DNA of 21,124 nt from an uncultured Bacteroidales bacterium (GCA_934717675.1 CAKUYZ010000027.1:1-21124), one strand, 5' to 3'; numbered from the stretch's first letter, positions 8,754-15,096 are shown. Numbers and translations: made by a program. The notes: generated by a model not told the origin, from the sequence alone.

Positions 8754-9014
8754 ATGGCAAATCATCAGTCTGCGATAAAGAGGACCCGCCAGATTGCTGC
8801 TCGCCGTGAGCACAATCGCTACTACGCAAAGACCACCCGCAACGCCGTCAAGGCCCTGCGTCTCGCAACCAACAAGGACGAGGCCGCGGCAATGCTGCCC
8901 AAGGTGTCTTCTTTGCTCGACAAGCTGGCCAAGGTGCACATCATTCACAAGAACAAGGCTGCCAACATCAAGAGCAAGCTCGCAAAGCACGTGAACAAGC
9001 TCGCCCAGGCCTAA
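8754..9014 (+). CDS. rpsT: 30S ribosomal protein S20
   Basis: The 86-residue, very basic, helix-rich product begins MANHQSAIKRTRQ and continues with REHNRYYAKTTRNAVKAL, which is the S20 family pattern. S20 binds 16S rRNA early in 30S assembly. It is located between two identical tRNA-Glu genes and is probably transcribed from the promoter at 8531-8562 with tRNA processing. The 97-base leader after the first tRNA (8657-8753) is purine-rich near the start and shows no strong hairpin. Confidence 0.96.
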   Translation: MANHQSAIKRTRQIAARREHNRYYAKTTRNAVKALRLATNKDEAAAMLPKVSSLLDKLAKVHIIHKNKAANIKSKLAKHVNKLAQA

Positions 9015-9079
9015 CTTGGCACTTACGCAGCGCAAGCGTATGGGCTGACGGCGAAGAGCGGGAGGCCCGATTATAAGAT

Positions 9080-9151
9080 GGCCCGTTCGTCTATCGGTTA
9101 GGACGAGAGATTTTCATTCTCTAAAGAGGAGTTCGACTCTCCTACGGGCTA
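9080..9151 (+). tRNA. tRNA-Glu (TTC), copy 2
   Basis: This copy is base-for-base identical to the tRNA at 8585-8656, with anticodon TTC at 9113-9115. No promoter box is evident in 9015-9079, so it is probably read through from rpsT. The accessory region starts immediately downstream, as is common at tRNA genes used as integration sites. Confidence 0.95.
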
Positions 9152-9154
9152 CGG

Positions 9155-9199
9155 CTTGGGCCGGTCACTTGAAGAAGTGGCCGGCCCAAGTCGGTTTTA
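9155..9199 (+). terminator. rho-independent terminator of the tRNA-Glu/rpsT unit
   Basis: Arm CTTGGGCCGGTCACTT (9155-9170) and arm AAGTGGCCGGCCCAAG (9175-9190) form a 16-bp stem with one G-T wobble around a GAAG loop. TCGGTTTTA follows. It starts 3 bases after the tRNA end and should stop transcription almost completely. Confidence 0.85.
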
Positions 9200-9477
9200 T
9201 GCCTATACCCAAGGCTCACATCTGGGCGAAACATTTCGCAACTCTAGATTTCGGAGACTTGATGAATCTCGCACATATTGCCGACTTATGCCGCGGCTAC
9301 CTGTTAGACGTGGCGGAAGAAGAGGCGAGGGACAAGATGGCCTCCATCATCACAGAAGGTGACGAAGAGTGGCAAGACTACTGGGACACACTGCTCGGTC
9401 ACGAGCTTACGAAGCGGACTGACGCGGCACTCTACCTGTCCTCGGTGCTTAATTACGTAAGGGCGACTGGCCGCTAG
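9199..9477 (+). CDS. small hypothetical protein
   Basis: This 92-residue acidic ORF is not recognised. It is probably helical (LLDVAEEEARDKMASIITEGDEEW), with no signal peptide or membrane segment. The ATG at 9199 overlaps the end of the tRNA terminator tail, which makes expression from that start awkward. ATG 9262 (71 residues, starting MNLAHIADL) is an equally possible start. Codon usage resembles the neighbouring genes, which favours a real gene over chance. Confidence 0.45.
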   Translation: MPIPKAHIWAKHFATLDFGDLMNLAHIADLCRGYLLDVAEEEARDKMASIITEGDEEWQDYWDTLLGHELTKRTDAALYLSSVLNYVRATGR

Positions 9478-9512
9478 GCTCGGAGTTGCAGCAATATTGT
9501 TATCTTAGGGTC

Positions 9513-9845
9513 ATGGACATAGAGCGCGTAACTTTGACGGGCGGGGCGAAAGCCCTGCTGCGAGCCTTGGGCGACGACGCGTCGCACTTCGGGACGGACA
9601 TGCTGCGAGCGCGGGAATCGGCAGTCTTGGAGTTGGAGCGGAAAGGCCTCGTCCGATGCGCCTGCGCGGAGGGCGGGGATGTCGAGGCCGTCAGATTGAC
9701 AAGGTACGGCATCTGTTACCTGCGGGACAACCCAAGCCTCAAGAACCATCCGAATTGGGGGCAGCGCGCGGCGCGGCTCGCCGCCCTGTCCCTGCTCGCC
9801 ACCATCGCCCTGGCCCTTGCGGCCTGCTCCGCGCTGATAAGATAA
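9513..9845 (+). CDS. small winged-helix-like protein with C-terminal membrane anchor
   Basis: The 110-residue product has two parts. Residues about 1-80 look like a winged helix: an N-terminal helix pair (GGAKALLRAL), a recognition-helix-like stretch (SAVLELERKGLVRCA) and a beta-wing (DVEAVRLTRYGICYL). Residues about 88-107 are a hydrophobic segment (AARLAALSLLATIALALAAC), so it would be tail-anchored with the N-terminus in the cytoplasm. The next gene (9856) is a paralog sharing MDI at the start and EQKGLVRCA/DVEAARLT in the middle. I chose ATG 9513 because the paralog starts with the same MDI. The function is unknown; the winged-helix call is inference from pattern. Confidence 0.55.
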   Translation: MDIERVTLTGGAKALLRALGDDASHFGTDMLRARESAVLELERKGLVRCACAEGGDVEAVRLTRYGICYLRDNPSLKNHPNWGQRAARLAALSLLATIALALAACSALIR

Positions 9846-9855
9846 AAAACGAGAT

Positions 9856-10196
9856 ATGGATATAGACGAAAGAATATCAAGGACAAGGCTCACGGCGGAT
9901 GAGCGCGCGGCCCTGCACATAGTCAGCAAGAGTGGCTACATTGAGCCTACACCCGCTTTCAGGCTAAAGAGTACATCTTCGCGCTGATGATGCTCGAACA
10001 AAAAGGCCTTGTGCGATGCGCATGGACGGAGGGACATAAGGACGTTGAGGCCGCGCGGTTGACACCCGAAGGGAGATGCGAGCTAGTGCGACAATCCATC
10101 AGACCACGAGTGGGGATGTCTATATTGGCAGTGATAGGGGGCTTGCTGATTCTAGCGGCAGCCGCCGTGTCCTGGGCGCTGCTGTCGCACTTTTAA
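9856..10196 (+). pseudogene. frameshifted paralog of the winged-helix/membrane-anchor protein
   Basis: The first reading frame gives MDIDERISRTRLTADERAAL and continues to about IVSKSGYIEP before stopping at 9985-9987. A second frame, open from 9945, continues with the expected similarity to the upstream paralog (MLEQKGLVRCAWTEGHKDVE, then AARLTPEGRCELV) and ends in a hydrophobic segment (MSILAVIGGLLILAAAAVSW). The two halves join into one full-length relative of the 9513-9845 protein if the frame shifts by -1 somewhere between 9945 and 9985. No heptamer slippery site is visible there, so a mutation or sequencing error is more likely than programmed frameshifting. ATG 9987 could still start a truncated product. 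Confidence 0.55.
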
Positions 10197-10230
10197 TCGG
10201 TCTAATCAAGAACTTTTAAATCAGTCTATT

Positions 10231-10482
10231 ATGGGCAGCAAGTACGTGATGAGCGAGGAGGAGAAGAAAGCCTTGCAGTTCGCAAGGCAACTGAAGCCGC
10301 ATTTCGATATCGCATATCTAGAAGGGCGTATAGGAGACAAAAGTTTTTTCGAAGTTCGAAATTCTCAACGCCACGGTTTTGTCGGGGCTTCATGGTACGT
10401 GGGAGAAAAGGATGGCCACTATTGGTGGTTGGACGATGACGAAATATATGTGATGAACGTAACTTTGCATTGGAGAACATAA
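10231..10482 (+). CDS. small hypothetical protein rich in aromatic residues
   Basis: This 83-residue ORF is not recognised. The N-terminal part is a charged helix (MSEEEKKALQFARQLKPHFD). The C-terminal part looks beta-rich with many aromatics (GASWYVGEKDGHYWWLDDDE, then IYVMNVTLHW), suggesting a small soluble domain. A 13-bp perfect hairpin starts inside its stop codon, which supports a real transcription unit ending here. It has no signal peptide. Confidence 0.5.
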   Translation: MGSKYVMSEEEKKALQFARQLKPHFDIAYLEGRIGDKSFFEVRNSQRHGFVGASWYVGEKDGHYWWLDDDEIYVMNVTLHWRT

Positions 10483-10516
10483 AGAGAGGCTCGTCAAGAA
10501 AGGCGAGCCTCTCTTT
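10481..10516. terminator. bidirectional-looking hairpin terminator
   Basis: AAAGAGAGGCTCG (10481-10493) and CGAGCCTCTCTTT (10504-10516) form a perfect 13-bp stem around a 10-base loop. The A-run and T-run are part of the stem, so it could end transcripts from either side. It overlaps the stop codon of the 10231-10482 gene. Confidence 0.65.
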
Positions 10517-10559
10517 GTGTAGGATAATAATTAAATTGTAAATAATTTACGGCTGTTTG

Positions 10560-10591
10560 TTTGCTTGCGCATCCCTCGACGCCTACATTTG
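10560..10591 (+). promoter_or_regulatory. promoter upstream of dinD
   Basis: TTTG at 10560-10563, a 20-base spacer and TACATTTG at 10584-10591 match the Bacteroidetes promoter consensus. Transcription would start near 10598, about 75 bases before the dinD ATG. No SOS-like palindrome was recognised by eye around it. Confidence 0.55.
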
Positions 10592-10672
10592 TGAGTGAAG
10601 GAGTGCCGCCCCCAAAAAAATATCAAGCATTGAGCGTGCGAATCTAATAGTCAATTTGGGGCTTCGGTACTG

Positions 10673-11570
10673 ATGCAGAAACATCAAAAAAATCCGAGCG
10701 ATATGGACTTGCAAAGAATAAATCAACATATCTCTACGTTCAATGAGATTACGCATCTCATTGAGAGTAACAATGGTGAAGAAAAGATTGAAGTGTGGTT
10801 TGCGCGCGAGCTCCAGCCGATTCTTGGCTATGCTCGGTGGGAAAACTTCGCAGTTGCGATAGGCAGAGCGGTAGAATCGTGCAAGTCGCAGAATATCAAC
10901 GTAGACAATCATTTTCGTGAGGCCACGAAAATGATAAGCTTAGCTAATGGGGCAAAGCGTGTGGTCAAGGACTATATGCTTACGCGTTTTGCCTGCTATC
11001 TTATTGCTCAAAATGGTGACCCTAAGAAAGAGGAGATAGCTTTCGCGCAATGTTATTTTGCTTTGCAGACTCGACGGGCAGAACTTATAGCCGAGCATTT
11101 GCAACAAATTCCCCGCCTGGAGACACGTGACAGGTTGCGCACTTCAGAGAAGCTGTTGTCACGCAACATTTATGAGCGCGGTGTTGACAGCCGCGGGTTC
11201 GGACGTATACGCTCACAAGGCGACACCGCCTTGTTTGGCGGATACACCACAGAGGAAATGAAACTCCGTTTTGGCATTAAGTCAACTCGCCCGTTGGCAG
11301 ACTTCCTGCCCACACTTACTATCGGTCAAGAATCTCGCAACAGAGATGACAAACTACAATGTGGAACAGAAAGACCTTTGTGGCGAACGCAATATAACTG
11401 TCGAACACGTACAAAACAATAACAGCGTCAGGCAAATGCTTGGGCAACGTGGTATAAAGCCTGAGAGCCTTCCTCTTGCCGAAGACATTAAAAAGGTGGA
11501 ACGCAGAGTGGCAAGCAACGAGAAGAAAATCGAAAAGACTTCAAGCAAATTACCAAAGGATATTGATTGA
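10673..11570 (+). pseudogene. dinD: DNA-damage-inducible protein D (dinD), frameshifted
   Basis: The first frame (10673 to stop at 11422) gives most of a DinD protein: a BRO-N/DinD-like N-terminal part (EVWFARELQPILGYARWENF), then MLTRFACYLIAQNGDP, FALQTRRAELIAEHL and YERGVDSRGFGRIRSQGD. Similarity leaves that frame after PLADFLPTLTI (about 11320) and continues in the next frame as KNLATEMTNYNVEQKDL, then EHVQNNNSVR, RGIKPESLPLAEDIKKVERR, to a stop at 11568-11570. One extra base near the GG at about 11321-11325 explains the break. The rebuilt protein would be about 298 residues, the usual DinD size. DinD is SOS-induced in E. coli and inhibits RecA strand exchange there. ATG 10703 is an alternative start. 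This stretch is richer in A+T than the flanking core genes, suggesting transfer. Confidence 0.85.
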
Positions 11571-11594
11571 GATTGTAACTTGCTGGCGAGATTC

Positions 11595-11753
11595 CTAGTA
11601 TTGCAGAAGACGACAGTAAACGTTATAGGCCTTGGCTTCATTGTCCTTCGCGGCCATTTTCGCCAAGATGGGCAAGAGGAACATGGCGAACGTTTGGATG
11701 GGCGCAAAGATAAAAGCCTGAAACGCAAACGGCGCAAACGATGGACTGCGCAT
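11595..11753 (-). CDS. possible small hydrophobic protein
   Basis: A 52-residue minus-strand ORF begins MRSPSFAPFAFQAFIFAPIQ and continues through TFAMFLLPILAKMAAKDNEA to LLQY. It has a hydrophobic stretch over about residues 10-30 and a charged tail, so it could be a single-pass membrane peptide or the 3' remnant of a larger gene. It lies downstream of the MuF toxin gene on the same strand, where an immunity gene would be expected, but nothing in it indicates that role. The call rests on composition alone. Confidence 0.25.
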   Translation of the reverse strand: MRSPSFAPFAFQAFIFAPIQTFAMFLLPILAKMAAKDNEAKAYNVYCRLLQY

Positions 11754-11772
11754 TAATTTTATAATGGCACAT

Positions 11773-11803
11773 TTTGTAATGACATATCAATATCATATAT
11801 TTG
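11773..11803 (+). promoter_or_regulatory. orphan promoter
   Basis: TTTG at 11773-11776, a 19-base spacer and TATATTTG at 11796-11803 match the Bacteroidetes consensus well. There is no plus-strand gene downstream; the next plus-strand element is a terminator hairpin at 11865-11900. Confidence 0.55.
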
Positions 11804-11809
11804 CGTTAT

Positions 11810-11900
11810 GCTTTAGAAATAAAGACAGGGATGGAGTTACGTTCCGACCGTGACCCGTACCGTTCCCCTCCAGGCTTTGTAGACTGGGGGGTTGATTTTT
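11810..11900 (+). ncRNA. candidate small RNA between an orphan promoter and terminator
   Basis: A plus-strand transcript starting about 7 bases after the promoter at 11773-11803 would be about 90 bases long and end at the hairpin at 11865-11891 followed by a T-run. It contains no ORF of meaningful size. It lies tail-to-tail with the MuF toxin gene on the opposite strand and would end 2-3 bases short of that gene's stop codon. I do not recognise it as a known RNA family. The call rests only on the promoter-terminator pair. Confidence 0.35.
11865..11900 (+). terminator. rho-independent terminator of the candidate small RNA
   Basis: CCCCTCCAG (11865-11873) pairs with CTGGGGGG (11884-11891) through 8 pairs with one T-G wobble, around a 10-base loop. 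TTGATTTTTA follows on the plus strand. On the minus strand the hairpin is followed by AACGG, so it is oriented for plus-strand transcription. Confidence 0.55.
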
Positions 11901-11901
11901 A

Positions 11902-13302
11902 TTAGAAGTGGTGTTCGATTGAAGGTGCTTCAGAGAGGATGTAAACACCATGAATGCCGAGAGAGGAAAGTACACCTATTGACGTGCGGTGCTTAGTTGT
12001 CCAATTGTCGAACTGAAAGTACACCTGCTCAGCTCCTTGCTTACGCACTGCGTGAATACCATACTTCTGAATATTTCCCGCCCCCTCGGTGCGTTTTAAA
12101 TCAGTCTTCACTCCGTCTATCACCGCGTCGTAAGTGCCGCCATCCTTAGCGTCGGCCAGATGCTCCACCGCATGGCCGTTCTTGGCCGCCGTCAGGCACA
12201 TCTCTTGCTCTTTCTGAAATTTCGCCATTTCGTTCTTGCTCTTGACAGCCTGTTCAAGCCTCGCCTTTTGCGTCACAAGATAGCCTCCATTCTTAAACAA
12301 GCCGCCTTTCACCCACTCATCGTCAGAGTAGTTCGCATACGCATCCTCCCGCGCGTCTGTTCTTTTGTGCTTTGTCTCGCTGCGTCCTGTGATAGCTCCC
12401 ACTCCTTTCTTCCCCACTGGCAGCGACGCGTTCGCCCCTCGAAGCACGCCCAGTATCAGCTCCACCTCCCTGTCATACCGCGCCTCTCGCGCGGCCTCGC
12501 CCCAAGTCGCCGCGTTGTCTTTCAGGAAGTATGGCAAAGTCCCGCGCCCTCGCGCCCGCTCGACGCCCTCGGCGTGGCTCTTGACCCACTCCTTGAAGTT
12601 GCCCGGCACGTCCCTCACCGCCGCCTTGCTGCCTTGGGCGGTCTCATCGTCAGAGCGGAAGATTGGCACTGCGTAACAGTGGCACATGGGATGCCACCCC
12701 ACCCATTTGAACGTCTTCGGGTATTTGCCTTGCAGTATGTCGCACACGTCCACATCCTTGTGGGATGACTCCCTCGTTTTGACCTCGTAGCCGACGATGT
12801 CGTCAATCGTCCTCCACCGCTCCTGCTCCGCCACGCGGTAGGCCATGTTAATCTCGGTGTACGCCAGGCGGTAGGCGGCGTAATGGCAGTCCTTGGCCTT
12901 GCGGGCCGTGCCGAACCGGCGCTTGTAGTCTGCGTTGAGTTTGTCGTAGTCTCGAAGATACCGGACTACCTTGTGCGACAACGCCACGGGCCCCTGGCCT
13001 TTCTTCAGAGCCACGGAGATTGCGTCCTCTATCGCCACCCTGTATTCGGGCGTGAGATTCCACACCCTCTTGGAGAGGTTCATTCCGTTTGGGTCTTTGC
13101 GCCGCAGGAACGCTTTCAGGGCGTCATCTTTCGTGGAGTAATACGTCGGGACTTTATACGGCGACTTGGGGTTGTAATGGCTCAGAATGTCCTCTTTGCT
13201 GACCTTTTGATTCTTGGAGGCCGCCTCTTCCTTTGCAGCGCCTTGGGCGTAGTGCTTGGCGGCGGCATTCTCTATTTTGTCATGCCGTGCATTGGGCGGC
13301 AA
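11902..13302 (-). CDS. phage MuF-type minor head protein with C-terminal PD-(D/E)XK toxin-like domain
   Basis: The product is about 466 residues. Residues about 140-215 carry the MuF/SPP1-gp7 head-morphogenesis signature: RLAYTEINMAYRVAEQERW, then ESSHKDVDVCDILQGKYP and HPMCHCYAVPIF. A linker follows. Residues about 365-466 form a distinct domain with D392 and D401-L-K403 (TYDAVIDGVKTDLKR), then GNIQKYGIHAVRKQGAEQVY, a pattern like the PD-(D/E)XK tRNA-nuclease domains of CdiA-type toxins. MuF fusions of this kind are known as polymorphic toxins of temperate phages. The start is uncertain: TTG 13302 is the first usable codon, and the frame is open back to a stop at 13336-13338 through a CRISPR-like repeat, so the true 5' end is probably lost. 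No other phage structural gene and no recognisable immunity gene is adjacent. Confidence 0.7.
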   Translation of the reverse strand: MPPNARHDKIENAAAKHYAQGAAKEEAASKNQKVSKEDILSHYNPKSPYKVPTYYSTKDDALKAFLRRKDPNGMNLSKRVWNLTPEYRVAIEDAISVALKKGQGPVALSHKVVRYLRDYDKLNADYKRRFGTARKAKDCHYAAYRLAYTEINMAYRVAEQERWRTIDDIVGYEVKTRESSHKDVDVCDILQGKYPKTFKWVGWHPMCHCYAVPIFRSDDETAQGSKAAVRDVPGNFKEWVKSHAEGVERARGRGTLPYFLKDNAATWGEAAREARYDREVELILGVLRGANASLPVGKKGVGAITGRSETKHKRTDAREDAYANYSDDEWVKGGLFKNGGYLVTQKARLEQAVKSKNEMAKFQKEQEMCLTAAKNGHAVEHLADAKDGGTYDAVIDGVKTDLKRTEGAGNIQKYGIHAVRKQGAEQVYFQFDNWTTKHRTSIGVLSSLGIHGVYILSEAPSIEHHF

Positions 13303-13315
13303 CGAGGCGTTGGCG

Positions 13316-13401
13316 GTTTCAATCCACGCACCCCTCTACAAGGCCGAAAAGGCCGTAATTACGCTTCCCGTTTCAATCCACGCACCCGCACGGGGTGCGA
13401 C
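13316..13401 (-). CRISPR. type I-C CRISPR repeat relic: one full and one half repeat with a 36-base spacer
   Basis: The full 32-base unit is at 13370-13401. It begins GTTTCAATCCACGCACCC, and its CGCACCC and GGGTGCG halves form the hairpin typical of type I-C repeats. Read on the minus strand, the crRNA sense, it ends GTGGATTGAAAC. In plus-strand translation it yields SIHAPARGATL, a well-known artefact of I-C repeats. A second unit at 13316-13333 keeps only 18 bases, broken at the hairpin loop. The 36 bases between them (13334-13369) have spacer length for this type. A 10-base fragment TCAATCCACG at 13416-13425 may be a further remnant. No cas genes or leader are visible. Confidence 0.65.
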
Positions 13402-13435
13402 CCTTTGTAGTGTAATCAATCCACGAAACAAGACT

Positions 13436-14231
13436 ATGACAAAGAATATTGGGAAGTCCATTAGGACACGTTTGTTAAACCTCGCCAAAGAGGAGAAGCA
13501 AGAGTATATGAAAGTGTTGGTTATATACTTGCATGAACGCTTGTTGTTCCGTATCTCTGCAAGCTCTTACAAGAGCCACTTTCTTCTGACAGGCAGTTCG
13601 CTGTTGTTTGCCATGGCTGGGTTCAAGGCTCGTCCAACCATTGAATGTGTGCGCCATTGAATGTGAGGACGATGGAGTTACATTCGATGCAACTTGAATT
13701 GGAGCCTATAGCCGTTGAAAAGAAACACCCAGGCACTTGTGTAAAAGTGGTGGCAAACTTAGACACAATAGTGCAACAAGTGTCAGTTGATATGGGCTTC
13801 GGTGATGTGGTAACACCTTATCCTCTGTCATTAGACTATCCGTTGTTGTTACCAGATGTTCCTGCAGTGGAACTGTATGCCTATTCATTGGAACTTTGAT
13901 AGCAGAGAAGTTTCATGCAATGATTGACCGTGACGAAATCAATAGCCGTATGAAAGATTTCTTTGATGTGTATCAGTGGTTCACCAACCATGAGATAGAC
14001 AAGGAACTTCTTGCGGAAGCCATTGTCGGTACGTTTAAGAACAGGAATTCACCTTACCGAGAGAACATTGCCCTTTTCACAGACAAGTTTGCAACGGATG
14101 TCACACGCAATATTTTGGGGAAAGCATTCTTGAAAAAGGTACGCAGGGAAGAGCAGATAGACTTCTCTGTTGTGATGAAGCGCATCAAAGAGAATCTACA
14201 GGCATATTGGAACAAAGAAACATTAGGATGA
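13436..14231 (+). pseudogene. broken AbiEii/AbiGii-type nucleotidyltransferase toxin
   Basis: Three pieces in different frames make up one decayed AbiEii-family gene. Piece 1 (13436-about 13645) starts MTKNIGKSIRTRLLNLAKEE and reaches LLTGSSLLFAMAGFKARPTI, the start of the nucleotidyltransferase core. The following segment, which should hold the catalytic aspartates, is missing. Piece 2 (about 13690-13890) gives LELEPIAVEKKHPGTCVKVV, then FGDVVTPYPLSLDYPLLLPD and ELYAYSLE. Piece 3 (about 13890-14231) gives IAEKFHAMIDRDEINSRMKD, FFDVYQW and KRIKENLQAYWNKE. Two single-base shifts and one deletion are implied. AbiEii proteins are GTP-binding nucleotidyltransferase toxins of type IV abortive infection systems. 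The AbiEi antitoxin that normally precedes them is absent, and the CRISPR relic sits in its place. Confidence 0.85.
13634..13665 (+). repeat. 16-base tandem duplication at the AbiEii deletion point
   Basis: CCATTGAATGTG occurs twice with four bases (TGCG) between the copies, at the point where the AbiEii core segment is missing. The short direct repeat probably marks a slippage or deletion event. Positions are accurate to within a few bases. Confidence 0.6.
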
Positions 14232-14313
14232 TAGCGAAAGGGCACATTTGATTTGGGAGCGCATCCTTTTCTTTCCCTATTTTTGATTTTCAAAGAAGCT
14301 GTTTTGAATTTAT

Positions 14314-15096
14314 TCAAGGAGCGTGTTTGAGAACCTTGTTCAAGGCTATGTAGCAGTTGGCCAGGTATATCATCGCGACGGTCGAGTCGGAACGGAACTC
14401 GTAGTCGATCGTCAGCCTCCTGAAGTTCTCCATCCAGGCGAAAGTGCGCTCCACGACCCACCTCCGCCCGGCCGGCACGAAGTCCCTGCCGGGCAGCTTG
14501 GGCCGCGTGGTGACCTCGAGCCGCGCGCCCAGCCTCTCCATCACCCTGTCGGCCAGACTTCCCCTGTACCCGCCGTCGGCGATTATCCTCGTGAGGCGGC
14601 GGGACGCGCCGCGCAGCCCGTCCAGGACAAGCATGGCGTCCTTGCTGTCGTGGACGTTGGCGGGGTGCACCGCCGCGCCTATGATGAGTCCAAGGCTGTC
14701 AGTGACAACGTGTTGCTTGCGCCCCTTCACCTTCTTGTTCCCGTCTATGCCGCGGTCCGCGGCCACGTGGTGCGACGTCCTCACGCCGCGCGAGTCGATG
14801 ACGCCCAGGCTTGGCTCCGTCCGCCTGCCGAGCCTCCTGCGGGCCTCGCCGACCAGAAGCGCGGACAGCTGCTCGATAACACCCTCGTCACGCCACTTGC
14901 GAAAATAATAATAGACGGTCTGCCAGGGCCCGTATTCCGCGGGGAGCGACCTCCATTGCGCGCCCGTGCGCAGCACGTGAAAGAGGGCCCGGAGCGTCTC
15001 CCGCACACTCCTTTTCCGCTTCCTCTTTTTGCAGTCTATGACTTTTTCCATAACTTCGAGTATCGGGTCAGATTGGTCGGGCAGGCTGTTTTTCAC
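14314..15096 (-). CDS. IS5-family DDE transposase
   Basis: The 260-residue product has a complete catalytic triad: D101 in VIDSRG, D174 in IIADGGYRG and E216 in RWVVERTFAWMENFRR. An N-terminal helix-turn-helix-like region carries LFHVLRTGAQWRSLPAEYGP, typical of the single-frame IS427-like members of IS5. The start is GTG 15096. The frame has no stops or shifts, so the enzyme is probably active, unlike its decayed neighbours. Its high G+C matches the core genome more than the AbiEii and dinD remnants. Confidence 0.95.
   Translation of the reverse strand: MKNSLPDQSDPILEVMEKVIDCKKRKRKRSVRETLRALFHVLRTGAQWRSLPAEYGPWQTVYYYFRKWRDEGVIEQLSALLVGEARRRLGRRTEPSLGVIDSRGVRTSHHVAADRGIDGNKKVKGRKQHVVTDSLGLIIGAAVHPANVHDSKDAMLVLDGLRGASRRLTRIIADGGYRGSLADRVMERLGARLEVTTRPKLPGRDFVPAGRRWVVERTFAWMENFRRLTIDYEFRSDSTVAMIYLANCYIALNKVLKHAP

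Noticed and set aside
9945..9985. programmed -1 frameshifting in the second winged-helix gene
   Set aside because: No X-XXY-YYZ slippery heptamer or downstream pseudoknot was seen; a mutation or sequence error is simpler.
12160..12768. 202-codon plus-strand open frame opposite the MuF gene
   Set aside because: The minus strand carries clear MuF motifs across the same bases; this frame has no recognisable domain.
13334..13369. short GGCC/GGCC hairpin inside the CRISPR spacer
   Set aside because: Only 4 base pairs around a 5-base loop; expected by chance in G+C-rich sequence.
13256..13435. N-terminal extension of the AbiEii piece reading VSIHAPARGATL
   Set aside because: This is the known artefact of translating type I-C CRISPR repeats. 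Similarity to AbiEii begins only at ATG 13436.
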